Assembly: GCA_021372245.1 (NCBI GenBank)
Contig: JAJFUV010000064.1
Span: 1-38,244 of the forward strand
Length of the DNA stretch: 38,244 bases
Direction: 5' to 3'
Source of the DNA: Terriglobales bacterium
GTDB taxonomy: Bacteria; Acidobacteriota; Terriglobia; Bryobacterales; Bryobacteraceae
Within the stretch, counting starts at the first letter, position 1. Each line of letters begins with the position of its first letter. The notes beneath the pieces were generated by a model. The model did not search any database and was not told the DNA's origin. It saw nothing but the letters and a program-made list of their open reading frames with translations. This document shows, piece after piece, positions 31,687 to 38,244 of this stretch. A program made the position numbers and the translations under genes.

Positions 31687-32395
31687 CGCGATTCACATGC
31701 AGCGGCAGCGTCACCGGCAACGGCTGCAGCTTAGCTGCGTCCTCTTCAAGTGGGGTCATCTCCACGCGGATGGCCTGGGGTAGCTTCGACAATACCCAGC
31801 GCGCTGTCCAACGGGCGATTTCAGGCTCGGGCCGTGGTTCCAGGTAGGCAAAATGGCAGTAGCTCAACCGGTCCGCCAGCACGAAGGACTGCGTCCCCAC
31901 CTGGATGGGCCGGAAAAGCGGAACCTGGCCGCCCAGGGCAGGATCCGTCGAAGGGCCCAGGCACGATGCACCGGTGGACAGCGGGCCGCTGTAAAGCGAT
32001 TCATTCACCACCAGCCGCACGCCCTGGGAATTCTCGCCGGGGATGACCTGGAATTCCAGTATGCGCGGATATCCCCGGCCGGCCTCCTGGATCGAATAAC
32101 TGCTGACGAAACGCATCGATTGCATCTCGCCCTGGAAGAAGATCATCATGGCGCCTGGCCGATCAGGTGCCTCCCGGCACTCGGCCTTGGCCGGCATGAT
32201 CCCCATCACCTGCTGTTCAAGAATGCGCTGCGCGCCCAGCACCCGGCGGTTGGCCATGAGCCGCTTGTTGGTCTTGTCCATGGCGTTGAGACCCACGCGG
32301 ATGGACATCAGGATGCCGATCGACATCAGGCCCACCAGCGACACCGCGATGAGCACTTCCATGAGCGTGAGGCCGCGTTCCCCTCGAGATCTCAT
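31655..32395 (-). CDS. gspJ: type II secretion minor pseudopilin GspJ
   Basis: 246 residues from the ATG at 32395, which overlaps the gspI stop (ATGA); a longer open frame upstream is not used. The class III prepilin start is RGERGLTLMEVLIAVSLVG, giving a Glu at +5 after cleavage behind Gly. The rest (FFQGEMQSMRFVSSYS, FRPIQVGTQSFVLADRL) is the beta-rich soluble domain of GspJ. It assembles with GspI and GspK at the pseudopilus tip. Confidence 0.85.
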   Translation of the reverse strand: MRSRGERGLTLMEVLIAVSLVGLMSIGILMSIRVGLNAMDKTNKRLMANRRVLGAQRILEQQVMGIMPAKAECREAPDRPGAMMIFFQGEMQSMRFVSSYSIQEAGRGYPRILEFQVIPGENSQGVRLVVNESLYSGPLSTGASCLGPSTDPALGGQVPLFRPIQVGTQSFVLADRLSYCHFAYLEPRPEPEIARWTARWVLSKLPQAIRVEMTPLEEDAAKLQPLPVTLPLHVNRDVLAPYTNTR

Positions 32396-32823
32396 GGCGC
32401 GGGCGCCTCCGGGACATCGCCACGCCGGAGAATGTCGCGGCGGAACGCCTCGATGTCGAAAGTGCGTCTCTGTTCGCCGCGCTGCCACCAGACCTGAAGG
32501 CCGATCCGCATCAGGTACGGGGTGCCTGGTGCGGCCTGCGGCGGGGCCTCGAAAATTGAGGTGTGGGCCGCCCATCCGCCGTTGAGCCCGCCGCTTTGGG
32601 CCTTGTCCAGCGCACCTTCCAGCCGGGCGCCGGGACGCAGCAGCGGATTCGCGAGCAATTCATCCATCTTGCGCTGCGCCACCAGCGAAGCCCGGTCGTA
32701 CTCGGTGAGCCGGGAAGCGCCCCTCATCGAAGTGCTGATCGCAGCGAGCAGGCCCACCACGGCGATCGCCATGATGGAGCTGGCCACAATGACTTCGAGC
32801 AGCGTGAATCCGCGTGGCTTCAT
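32392..32823 (-). CDS. gspI: type II secretion minor pseudopilin GspI
   Basis: 143 residues. The start KPRGFTLLEVIVASSIMAIAV is a classic prepilin leader with Glu at +5. The short body (RASLVAQRKMDELLANPLL, then YLMRIGLQVWWQRGEQRRTFDIEAF) fits GspI. It overlaps both neighbours by 4 bp, so it is translationally coupled to gspH and gspJ. Confidence 0.87.
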   Translation of the reverse strand: MKPRGFTLLEVIVASSIMAIAVVGLLAAISTSMRGASRLTEYDRASLVAQRKMDELLANPLLRPGARLEGALDKAQSGGLNGGWAAHTSIFEAPPQAAPGTPYLMRIGLQVWWQRGEQRRTFDIEAFRRDILRRGDVPEAPAP

Positions 32824-33317
32824 GGAGCTACCGTCTTTTCGATCTCCGGCACGCCGGTAACCGGGTCGAGGCGCACAATGCGCCTGGCCCGCCGCTGGTT
32901 CTGGATGGTCACGGCAATGCGCGGCGGCGTCCCGCCGGGATAGAGCACAAAGCGGAACAGGCGATTCGCTTGATCCGGCGGAGCTGGCGGGGCCGGCTCC
33001 ACGCTTTCCACGGTGACGCCTTCCGGCATCTCCAGCTTTCGTGTCCAGTCCGTTTCGGTGGAACTCAACCGCAGCGTGTTGTCGTCCTTGGAAACTTCGA
33101 CCATCACGGGGACGCGCCTCCGTTCGGCGTGGTTCACCCCGGCGTTCATGAAGCTGGCGATGGACTCCGCCGCCGAGTTTAACCGCAGCGAATCGAATCC
33201 TGTAGCGATCGAGGGATACGTGACGCTCACCAGCAGCCCCAGGAGCGTCATCACGATCACCATCTCGATCAGGGTCACTCCACGCCGGGGCGCGGACGGG
33301 CTGGGCAACACAGGCAC
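32820..33317 (-). CDS. gspH: type II secretion minor pseudopilin GspH
   Basis: 165 residues from a GTG at 33317 that shares one base with the gspG stop (TAGTG). The leader PRRGVTLIEMVIVMTLLGLL has Glu at +5. The following SIASFMNAGVNHAERRRVPVMVEV is the GspH/FimT helix-strand signature. It would be the junction subunit between the major pseudopilin and the tip complex. Confidence 0.87.
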   Translation of the reverse strand: MPVLPSPSAPRRGVTLIEMVIVMTLLGLLVSVTYPSIATGFDSLRLNSAAESIASFMNAGVNHAERRRVPVMVEVSKDDNTLRLSSTETDWTRKLEMPEGVTVESVEPAPPAPPDQANRLFRFVLYPGGTPPRIAVTIQNQRRARRIVRLDPVTGVPEIEKTVAP

Positions 33318-33754
33318 TATTGGCTCTTCCAGCTCACGATGTCGGCGTTGATGCTTTCTCCGCCCTGCTGACCGTCAGCGCCGTACGAGATGATGTCGGG
33401 TTCGTCGCCGTGCTCACCGGGATACTTGTAGATGTAGGCATGGCCCCACGGATCCATGGGAACTTCTTGCGGAAGATAGGGCCCCTGCCAGCTCGTCACG
33501 CCCGAGGGCGCCGTGCGCAAGGCCTGCAAGCCTTGCTCCGTGGTAGGGAAAACGCCGGTATCCAGCTTGTATTGGCCCAGGGCGCCGACGAAATTGCGAA
33601 GCTGCACCCGGGCCGCGGTCACGCGGGCCTTGTCGCTCTGCTTAAACATGCTGGGCGCGACCAGCGCCGCGAACAGCGCGATGATGGTCACCACCACCAG
33701 CATTTCGATCAGGGTGACGCCCGACCGCCGTCTGTCTTTTCGTTTCCTGTTCAT
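33317..33754 (-). CDS. gspG: type II secretion major pseudopilin GspG
   Basis: 145 residues. The leader RRRSGVTLIEMLVVVTIIALFAALV is a prepilin signal. The body has YKLDTGVFPTTEQGLQAL, GPYLPQEVPMDPWGHAY and SYGADGQQGGE, the GspG signature including the calcium-binding region. It forms the pseudopilus rod. It starts 3 bp after the gspF stop. Confidence 0.96.
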   Translation of the reverse strand: MNRKRKDRRRSGVTLIEMLVVVTIIALFAALVAPSMFKQSDKARVTAARVQLRNFVGALGQYKLDTGVFPTTEQGLQALRTAPSGVTSWQGPYLPQEVPMDPWGHAYIYKYPGEHGDEPDIISYGADGQQGGESINADIVSWKSQ

Positions 33755-33757
33755 AGC

Positions 33758-34966
33758 TCACACCGCCACTTCGTTAATGCTGGTGATAGCCAGCAACATA
33801 CTTAGGATAAACGCTCCGACGACCACGCCCATCACAAGGATGAGCAACGGCTCGAACAACGACGTGAAGCGCTTGATGGCCGCGCGCGTGTCGGCCTCGT
33901 AAATGTCGGCCATGCGGGCGAACATCTGGTCCAGCCGGCCGGTTTCCTCGCCCACGCTGAGCAGGTGGCCGGCCAGCGGTGGAAACTCGCCGGCGCGGCG
34001 CAGTGGATTGGCGAGACCTTCACCGCGTTTCACGCCCTGCGAAACAATTTCGAGGGATCCCGCGATCCGTTTGTTGTTGAGGATGGCGCCTGCGATCCCG
34101 ATGGACTGCACCAGGGGGACGCTGTTGGCGATCAGGGTGGCCATGGCGCGGGCAAAGCGCGCCGTCTCAGCCTTCCGCAAAGCGTCGCCGATCAAGGGAA
34201 ACCGCAAGCGCAGCGAGTCCCACCACAGCCGGCCCGCCCGCGTCCGGGTGTAGGAATAGAGAGCCACGGCCAATGCCGCCACGGCCGCCAGCGCGATCCA
34301 TCCATAGGTCTGCACAACGCGGCTGGTCTCGATCAGGACCTTGGTGGGCAGCGGCATCCTCATACGGGACTCTTCGAACACGGCGGCGAATCTCGGCACT
34401 ACGAAAGTCATCAGAATCACGATCGAGGCAATGCCGACCATCGTGAGCAGCGCCGGGTAGATCATCGAACTGATGATGTAGCCGCGCAGTTCGTCCCGGT
34501 TGCGCTCGAATTCCGAAAGGCGCTCGAACACCACGCCAAGCGAGCCGCTGGCTTCGCCGGCCCGCACCATGTTCACAAACAGGTCCGAAAAATAGTCCGG
34601 ATGCGTGGCGAGGCTGTCGGCCAGGCTCTTGCCGCCCTTGAGCACGCGGAGCACATCCAACACAATGGAGCGGAAGCTGGCATGCTCGGTGAGTTCGCTC
34701 GTAATCGAGAGCGCGCGATCCAGCGGCACGCCTGCGTTGAGCAGCGTGGAAAGCTCCTGTGTGAAAAAGAGGACGTCGCGGCGTTTGCCGCGCACGAACT
34801 TGGGCAGCTTGATCTGGAATCCCTTCTTGGGTTCCAAGCCGATGTAGACGGGCGTGAGCCCCTGGCGGCGCAGTTCCTTGGCGGCCGCGGTTTCCGTGTC
34901 GCACGCCAGAACGCCTGTGCGCAGGTCGCCGGTCGAAGTCACCGCCTTGAAGTAGTAGCCTGACAT
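33758..34966 (-). CDS. gspF: type II secretion inner-membrane platform protein GspF
   Basis: 402 residues from the ATG at 34966; the open frame extending further right is an overlap with gspE in another frame. After a short N-terminal domain (SGYYFKAVTSTGDLRTGVL) come the two duplicated GspF domains, LFFTQELSTLLNAGVPLDRALSI and ARFARAMATLIANSVPLVQSI, each followed by the GEASGSL / GEETGRL motif. Three transmembrane helices are present. It is the rotary or platform partner of GspE. TGATG overlap with gspE. Confidence 0.95.
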   Translation of the reverse strand: MSGYYFKAVTSTGDLRTGVLACDTETAAAKELRRQGLTPVYIGLEPKKGFQIKLPKFVRGKRRDVLFFTQELSTLLNAGVPLDRALSITSELTEHASFRSIVLDVLRVLKGGKSLADSLATHPDYFSDLFVNMVRAGEASGSLGVVFERLSEFERNRDELRGYIISSMIYPALLTMVGIASIVILMTFVVPRFAAVFEESRMRMPLPTKVLIETSRVVQTYGWIALAAVAALAVALYSYTRTRAGRLWWDSLRLRFPLIGDALRKAETARFARAMATLIANSVPLVQSIGIAGAILNNKRIAGSLEIVSQGVKRGEGLANPLRRAGEFPPLAGHLLSVGEETGRLDQMFARMADIYEADTRAAIKRFTSLFEPLLILVMGVVVGAFILSMLLAITSINEVAV

Positions 34967-36609
34967 CAGAATTCCTGGGTGACGCGCATCACTTCCTCGG
35001 GAGTCGTGACACCCTCGCGCACTTTCAGCCAGCCGTCCTCGCGCAGGTTGCGCATCCCGTTGCGCCGCGCCACGGCCGTGATGGCCACGGCGTCCCCGTT
35101 CTCCATGATCAGCTTGCGGATTTCGTCGTCGATCTCCATCAACTCGAAGATGCCCACGCGGCCGGTGAAGCCGGAACCGTAACATTGATCGCAGCCGGCT
35201 CCGCGGTAGGTAGTGATACGCTCTCCAAGCGGCGTCATGCGCTCGCCCGCCTCGGTCTTGCAGTTCTGGCAAATCACCCGCACCAGCCGCTGCGCAAGCA
35301 CCGCCGTGACCGAGGATGTGATCAGGTAGCTCTCCACGCCCATGTCGGTGAGGCGCGTGATGGCGCTGGGCGCGTCGTTGGTGTGCAGGGTCGAGAAGAC
35401 GAAGTGCCCGGTGAGCGCGGCCCGGATGGCGGTGTCGGCCGTTTCGCGGTCGCGGATTTCGCCCACCATGATGACATCCGGGTCCTGGCGCACGATGTGG
35501 CGCAGGCCGCTTGCGAACGTCAACCCGATCTGGGGATTCACATGGATCTGGTTGATACCGTCCATCTGATACTCGACCGGGTCCTCGATGGTGATGATCT
35601 TTTTGTCGGTCTGGTTAATGCGCTTGAGCGCCGAATAGAGTGTGGTGGACTTGCCGCTGCCCGTGGGACCCGTGACGAGGAAGATGCCGTGCGGCAGCGA
35701 GGTGAAGTGCTCCATGCGACGGAGCATCTTGTCGTCGAAGCCGAGTTTGAGCAGGTCATAGAAATCGCCTGCCGAACGGTCCAACAGGCGCATGACGACG
35801 CTTTCGCCGTACAGTGTGGGCAGGGTGGAAACGCGCAAGTCCACCTCGCGCCCCAGGATTTTGATCTTGATGCGGCCGTCCTGCGGCAGGCGCCGCTCGG
35901 CGATGTTCAGCTTGGCCATCAGCTTGACACGGCTTATGACAGCGGCCTTCAGTTCGCGGGGCGGGGCGTCCTGCGGGTAGAGCACGCCGTCCACGCGATA
36001 CCTTACGCGGAACTCCTTTTCGAACGGCTCGATGTGAATGTCGCTGGCGCGCTTCTCCACCGCCTGGGCGATCATGGCGTTCACCAGGCGGATGACGGGC
36101 GCCTCGCTGGCCATGTCGCGCAGGTGCTCCAGATCCTCGCTGGCCGCCGCGGCATCGCCTTCAATCTCCTGCTCCTGCTTCTCGCTTTCTCCGTAGTACT
36201 TGTCGACGGCGTCGAGGATTTCCTGCTCGCCGGCCAGCACCGGCTCGACCTTCAGACCCGTGAAGCCGCGCACGGCCGAGATGGTTTCGAAGTCCAGCGG
36301 GTCCGCCATGGCGAGGGTGAGCGTGGAATCCTTGAGTTCCACCGGCAGGCAGCGCGACTGTCGCAGGAAGCGCGGTGCCAGTTCGTCTAGGGTGGGATCC
36401 GAGGGCGGCGCCGCCTCGATCGTGACCAAGGGGATGGCAAGCTGATCCGACAGCGTGGCCAGCACATCGTGCATGGCGATGAAGCCCAGATCGACCAGAA
36501 TCTTGCCGATCTTCTCGCTCCGTTCCTTCTGGATCTCCAACGCCCGGTCCAGGTCTTCCGGCTCGATGAGCCGCCGTTCGATGAGCATCTCGCCGAGGCG
36601 CATGGGCAC
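34966..36609 (-). CDS. gspE: type II secretion ATPase GspE
   Basis: 547 residues. A T2SSE_N domain (about 1-140) is followed by the catalytic domain with Walker A GPTGSGKST (314-322), an Asp box (IEDPVEYQ; 341-348), Walker B DPDVIMVGEIRD (376-387), the His box (STLHTNDAPSA), and a zinc motif C447-x2-C450 ... C473-x2-C476. It powers pseudopilus assembly. The frame opens with a GTG at 36609 overlapping the previous stop (TAGTG); an ATG two codons on (36603) is an alternative. Confidence 0.96.
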   Translation of the reverse strand: MPMRLGEMLIERRLIEPEDLDRALEIQKERSEKIGKILVDLGFIAMHDVLATLSDQLAIPLVTIEAAPPSDPTLDELAPRFLRQSRCLPVELKDSTLTLAMADPLDFETISAVRGFTGLKVEPVLAGEQEILDAVDKYYGESEKQEQEIEGDAAAASEDLEHLRDMASEAPVIRLVNAMIAQAVEKRASDIHIEPFEKEFRVRYRVDGVLYPQDAPPRELKAAVISRVKLMAKLNIAERRLPQDGRIKIKILGREVDLRVSTLPTLYGESVVMRLLDRSAGDFYDLLKLGFDDKMLRRMEHFTSLPHGIFLVTGPTGSGKSTTLYSALKRINQTDKKIITIEDPVEYQMDGINQIHVNPQIGLTFASGLRHIVRQDPDVIMVGEIRDRETADTAIRAALTGHFVFSTLHTNDAPSAITRLTDMGVESYLITSSVTAVLAQRLVRVICQNCKTEAGERMTPLGERITTYRGAGCDQCYGSGFTGRVGIFELMEIDDEIRKLIMENGDAVAITAVARRNGMRNLREDGWLKVREGVTTPEEVMRVTQEF

Positions 36610-37157
36610 TAGAGGTCCTCGGTCCGGATGCCGGCATCGAGCGCGGCGCGATCAATGTGCTTGAGCGAGTAGTCCAGCAGCAACCGCCGTTGCGCCTGCA
36701 TGACGATCTGGGCCGGCACGCCGCTCACATCTTCCCAGGAATAGTGAAACAGAGTAACCCCGACGACGATCTTTTCATCCAGCGGCACGGTATCCAGCGA
36801 CTGGGCGCTGGCCACCAGCATCTCCTTCATCTGCTCGCGCAGCCGCGGCAGCCGCTCCACCTTTCTTTGATGGACGCGAACGATGCTCTCCTTGCGAATG
36901 ATCGGCTGAAAGGGAGAAATCGTTGGGCCGGGCATAAGGTTCATCTCCGCTGTGAAGACTGCCCCGTATCCTTCCAGATACACGCCGCGGGTCGTGCCGA
37001 GCAGCATCACCGGCTCGTCGACGCTCCATCCATCCAGACGCCGGTCGAACGACCTCTCCAGGGGAGTCAAAGCCGACCGGCTGACGCGCGGCTTGTCCGC
37101 CGCGCCCACCCACAAAGCTCCGCCGAGCAGCAGCGCCAGTGTAAACAGGCGTTTCAT
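36609..37157 (-). CDS. secreted protein of unknown function between anti-sigma factor and gspE
   Basis: 182 residues. It has a signal peptide (about 1-19, ending GAA), then a mixed alpha/beta region with SVDEPVMLLGTTRGVYLEGYGAVFTAEMNL and a helical KVERLPRLREQMKEML segment, and an end rich in Arg/Leu. No family is recognised. It overlaps the anti-sigma gene by 1 bp (TGATG) and gspE by 1 bp (TAGTG), so its dose is tied to both. A periplasmic role in sensing or in the secretion machine is an inference from position only. Confidence 0.75.
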   Translation of the reverse strand: MKRLFTLALLLGGALWVGAADKPRVSRSALTPLERSFDRRLDGWSVDEPVMLLGTTRGVYLEGYGAVFTAEMNLMPGPTISPFQPIIRKESIVRVHQRKVERLPRLREQMKEMLVASAQSLDTVPLDEKIVVGVTLFHYSWEDVSGVPAQIVMQAQRRLLLDYSLKHIDRAALDAGIRTEDL

Positions 37158-37735
37158 CAGCGTCCTCCCATGTTGGCGCTGGCCAGGTACATCACGTTGA
37201 AGCGCTTGCGCAGCACGTCGAGGTTCTCTTCGAAAGCCACCATCTGCGCCTTCCTCTCGATTTCGGCGCGCTTCTCGACGGCCGCCACCGCCTCGCGAAC
37301 CTGCACCTGATGGCGCGCTTCCAGGCGCGCGACCGCTTCGTCCAGCGCTACCGGCAACCGCCGCGCCAACTCCGCCTCGACGCGCGTTTCAATCACTTGC
37401 GCCTCCAGCGCCGGGGCCGCCGCGGGCCGGTACATGTAGCCGTGAAGCAGGATGGCCGCGGCTACCAGTCCGGCCGAAACCAGTGCCCACTGCGGACCGG
37501 GACGCCACAAACGCTGCCACCAAGTTGGCTCGAAGATTTTGTCGGAGACGAAGGCGACGCGCTGTGGAATCTCCTCGTCCGGGATTGACGCGAGCGCCGT
37601 CTGGGTTACCCGCAGCCGCTCGAGTTCCGCGCGGCAAGCGGCGCAAGCTGCTACGTGCTCTTCCACACCGCGGCGCTCGTCCGCGGGCAGCTCGCCGAAA
37701 TAGTAGGCATTCAAATCAAACGACGTGCACTTCAT
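37157..37735 (-). CDS. anti-sigma factor with zinc-binding HxxxCxxC domain
   Basis: 192 residues. The N-terminal anti-sigma domain has EEHVAACAACRAE (H27, C31, C34). A transmembrane helix at about 82-98 (ALVSAGLVAAAILLHGYMY) separates it from a C-terminal part of about 90 residues. That part is strongly coiled-coil in character, with Glu/Arg/Ala heptads (ALDEAVARLEARHQVQVREA). It would hold the ECF factor at the membrane until a periplasmic signal releases it. It overlaps the sigma gene by 4 bp (ATGA). Confidence 0.88.
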   Translation of the reverse strand: MKCTSFDLNAYYFGELPADERRGVEEHVAACAACRAELERLRVTQTALASIPDEEIPQRVAFVSDKIFEPTWWQRLWRPGPQWALVSAGLVAAAILLHGYMYRPAAAPALEAQVIETRVEAELARRLPVALDEAVARLEARHQVQVREAVAAVEKRAEIERKAQMVAFEENLDVLRKRFNVMYLASANMGGR

Positions 37736-38244
37736 TCGACACCCCGTGCGTCAATCGGAGCCAACTCGGCTTTCAGCAGTTCAAGCGCCGTGTACAACCG
37801 CGATTTCACCGTCGAGACCGGGCAGCCAAGAACCTGGGCCATTTCCTCGAACTTGAAACCCTGGTAGATCTTCAGCACCACGGCCTCGCGCTGGTCATCG
37901 CTCAACCTGCCCAGCGCGCCTTTCACCGCCAACCTCAATTCGACCGGATACAGCCGGGGCCGCTCGGGTCCTTCGGCTATGTCCGCGGGCATTTCCCCCT
38001 CCGGCCGCCGCTTGCGAAGCAGCGAGTACGCTTCGTTGTGCGCTATACGGAACAGCCAGGGAGCGAAACGCCCCTCGTCCTCCAGTTTGCCGAGGCTCTG
38101 ATACGCTTTGAGAAACGTATCCTGGGTCGCGTCGAGAGCGTCCTCACGGTCCCCCACCAGCCGGAGAATGTAGTTGTAAATCCGCTTCTCCCAGCGGGAA
38201 ACCAATAAGTTGTACGCTTCGACCTGCCCCCGGCGCGCCCTCTT
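37732..38244 (-). CDS. ECF-type RNA polymerase sigma factor, C-terminal part (5' end outside window)
   Basis: The frame is open to the right edge, so the start is missing; a TTG at 38205 is not the true start, because the residues before it (EAYNLL) also fit the sigma-2 domain. Region 2 is seen in SRWEKRIYNYILRLVGD and DALDATQDTFLKAYQSL. Region 4 is seen in LGRLSDDQREAVVLKIYQGFKFEEMAQVLGCPVSTVKSRLYTALELL. It directs RNA polymerase to a small promoter set. It is the first visible gene of the secretion operon and is coupled to its anti-sigma factor, so it may control its own operon. Confidence 0.93.
   Translation of the reverse strand, partial: KRARRGQVEAYNLLVSRWEKRIYNYILRLVGDREDALDATQDTFLKAYQSLGKLEDEGRFAPWLFRIAHNEAYSLLRKRRPEGEMPADIAEGPERPRLYPVELRLAVKGALGRLSDDQREAVVLKIYQGFKFEEMAQVLGCPVSTVKSRLYTALELLKAELAPIDARGVE

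Noticed and set aside
33965..34963. Plus-strand open frame of 332 codons opposite gspF
   Set aside because: It is the shadow of gspF, is rich in His/Gln/Arg without domains, and lies inside a tightly coupled operon on the other strand.
1..38244. tRNA, rRNA, insertion sequences, prophage or integrase genes
   Set aside because: No cloverleaf-like segment, no transposase or integrase motif and no flanking repeats were seen while reading; a tRNA scan could not be run.

Overview
The window is high-GC bacterial chromosome that reads like an Acidobacteriota genome of the Solibacter/Bryobacter type. The supporting signs are a roughly 1,160-residue Oar-like TonB-dependent receptor with an N-terminal carboxypeptidase-regulatory-like domain, a DUF1080 secreted protein, a PEP-CTERM protein, a PmoA-like (DUF6807) secreted protein, a NIPSNAP protein and a tandem ThyX. 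The lineage is inferred from gene content; no rRNA gene is present to confirm it. I saw no tRNA, rRNA, CRISPR array, transposase or phage gene.

Layout. 1-5182: the 3' end of a neutral-ceramidase-like gene, an Mrp/ApbC Fe-S carrier ATPase, and a large receptor on the minus strand. 5183-10856: an iron and Fe-S neighbourhood. It has two convergent radical SAM proteins (a COG1313/PflX type and an AmrS type), an Rrf2 regulator, a 7Fe-type ferredoxin, and feoA-feoB behind a strong sigma70-like promoter. 10973-15952: a PEP-CTERM protein; trxB-rlmB, where the trxB start codon lies inside a perfect 17-bp hairpin; a comF-HNH pair on the minus strand; a DUF1080 protein; and a lone Hpt phosphotransfer protein. 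16025-23024: MqnD; a tandem-duplicated ThyX divergent from dUTPase (a dTMP supply pair); a divergent acetate-kinase-like gene with a secreted TPR-like gene; a small secreted protein; a DMT-type permease; and tadA. 23133-25252: a NIPSNAP/PmoA-like secreted pair and a CPBP-type membrane protein whose catalytic Glu pair is replaced by Gln.

25242-38244 (minus strand) holds one long, tightly coupled operon. The order of transcription is ECF sigma factor (cut by the window edge), anti-sigma factor, unknown secreted protein, gspE, F, G, H, I, J, K, L, M, a GspC-like protein, a small unknown secreted protein, and the secretin gspD. Most junctions overlap by 1-4 bp, so this looks like one transcriptional and translational unit for a complete type II secretion machine, headed by its own sigma/anti-sigma pair. 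No prepilin peptidase gene is in the window. The secretin has a Gly/Met/Tyr repeat of about 67 residues inserted in its N3 domain. The GspC-like protein and its unknown neighbour share a TPFG motif.

The best candidates for something undescribed are the sigma-led secretion operon with its two unknown proteins and modified secretin, the hairpin over the trxB start, the tandem ThyX with its motifs divided between the halves, and a comF reading frame with no standard start codon ahead of its zinc-finger domain.
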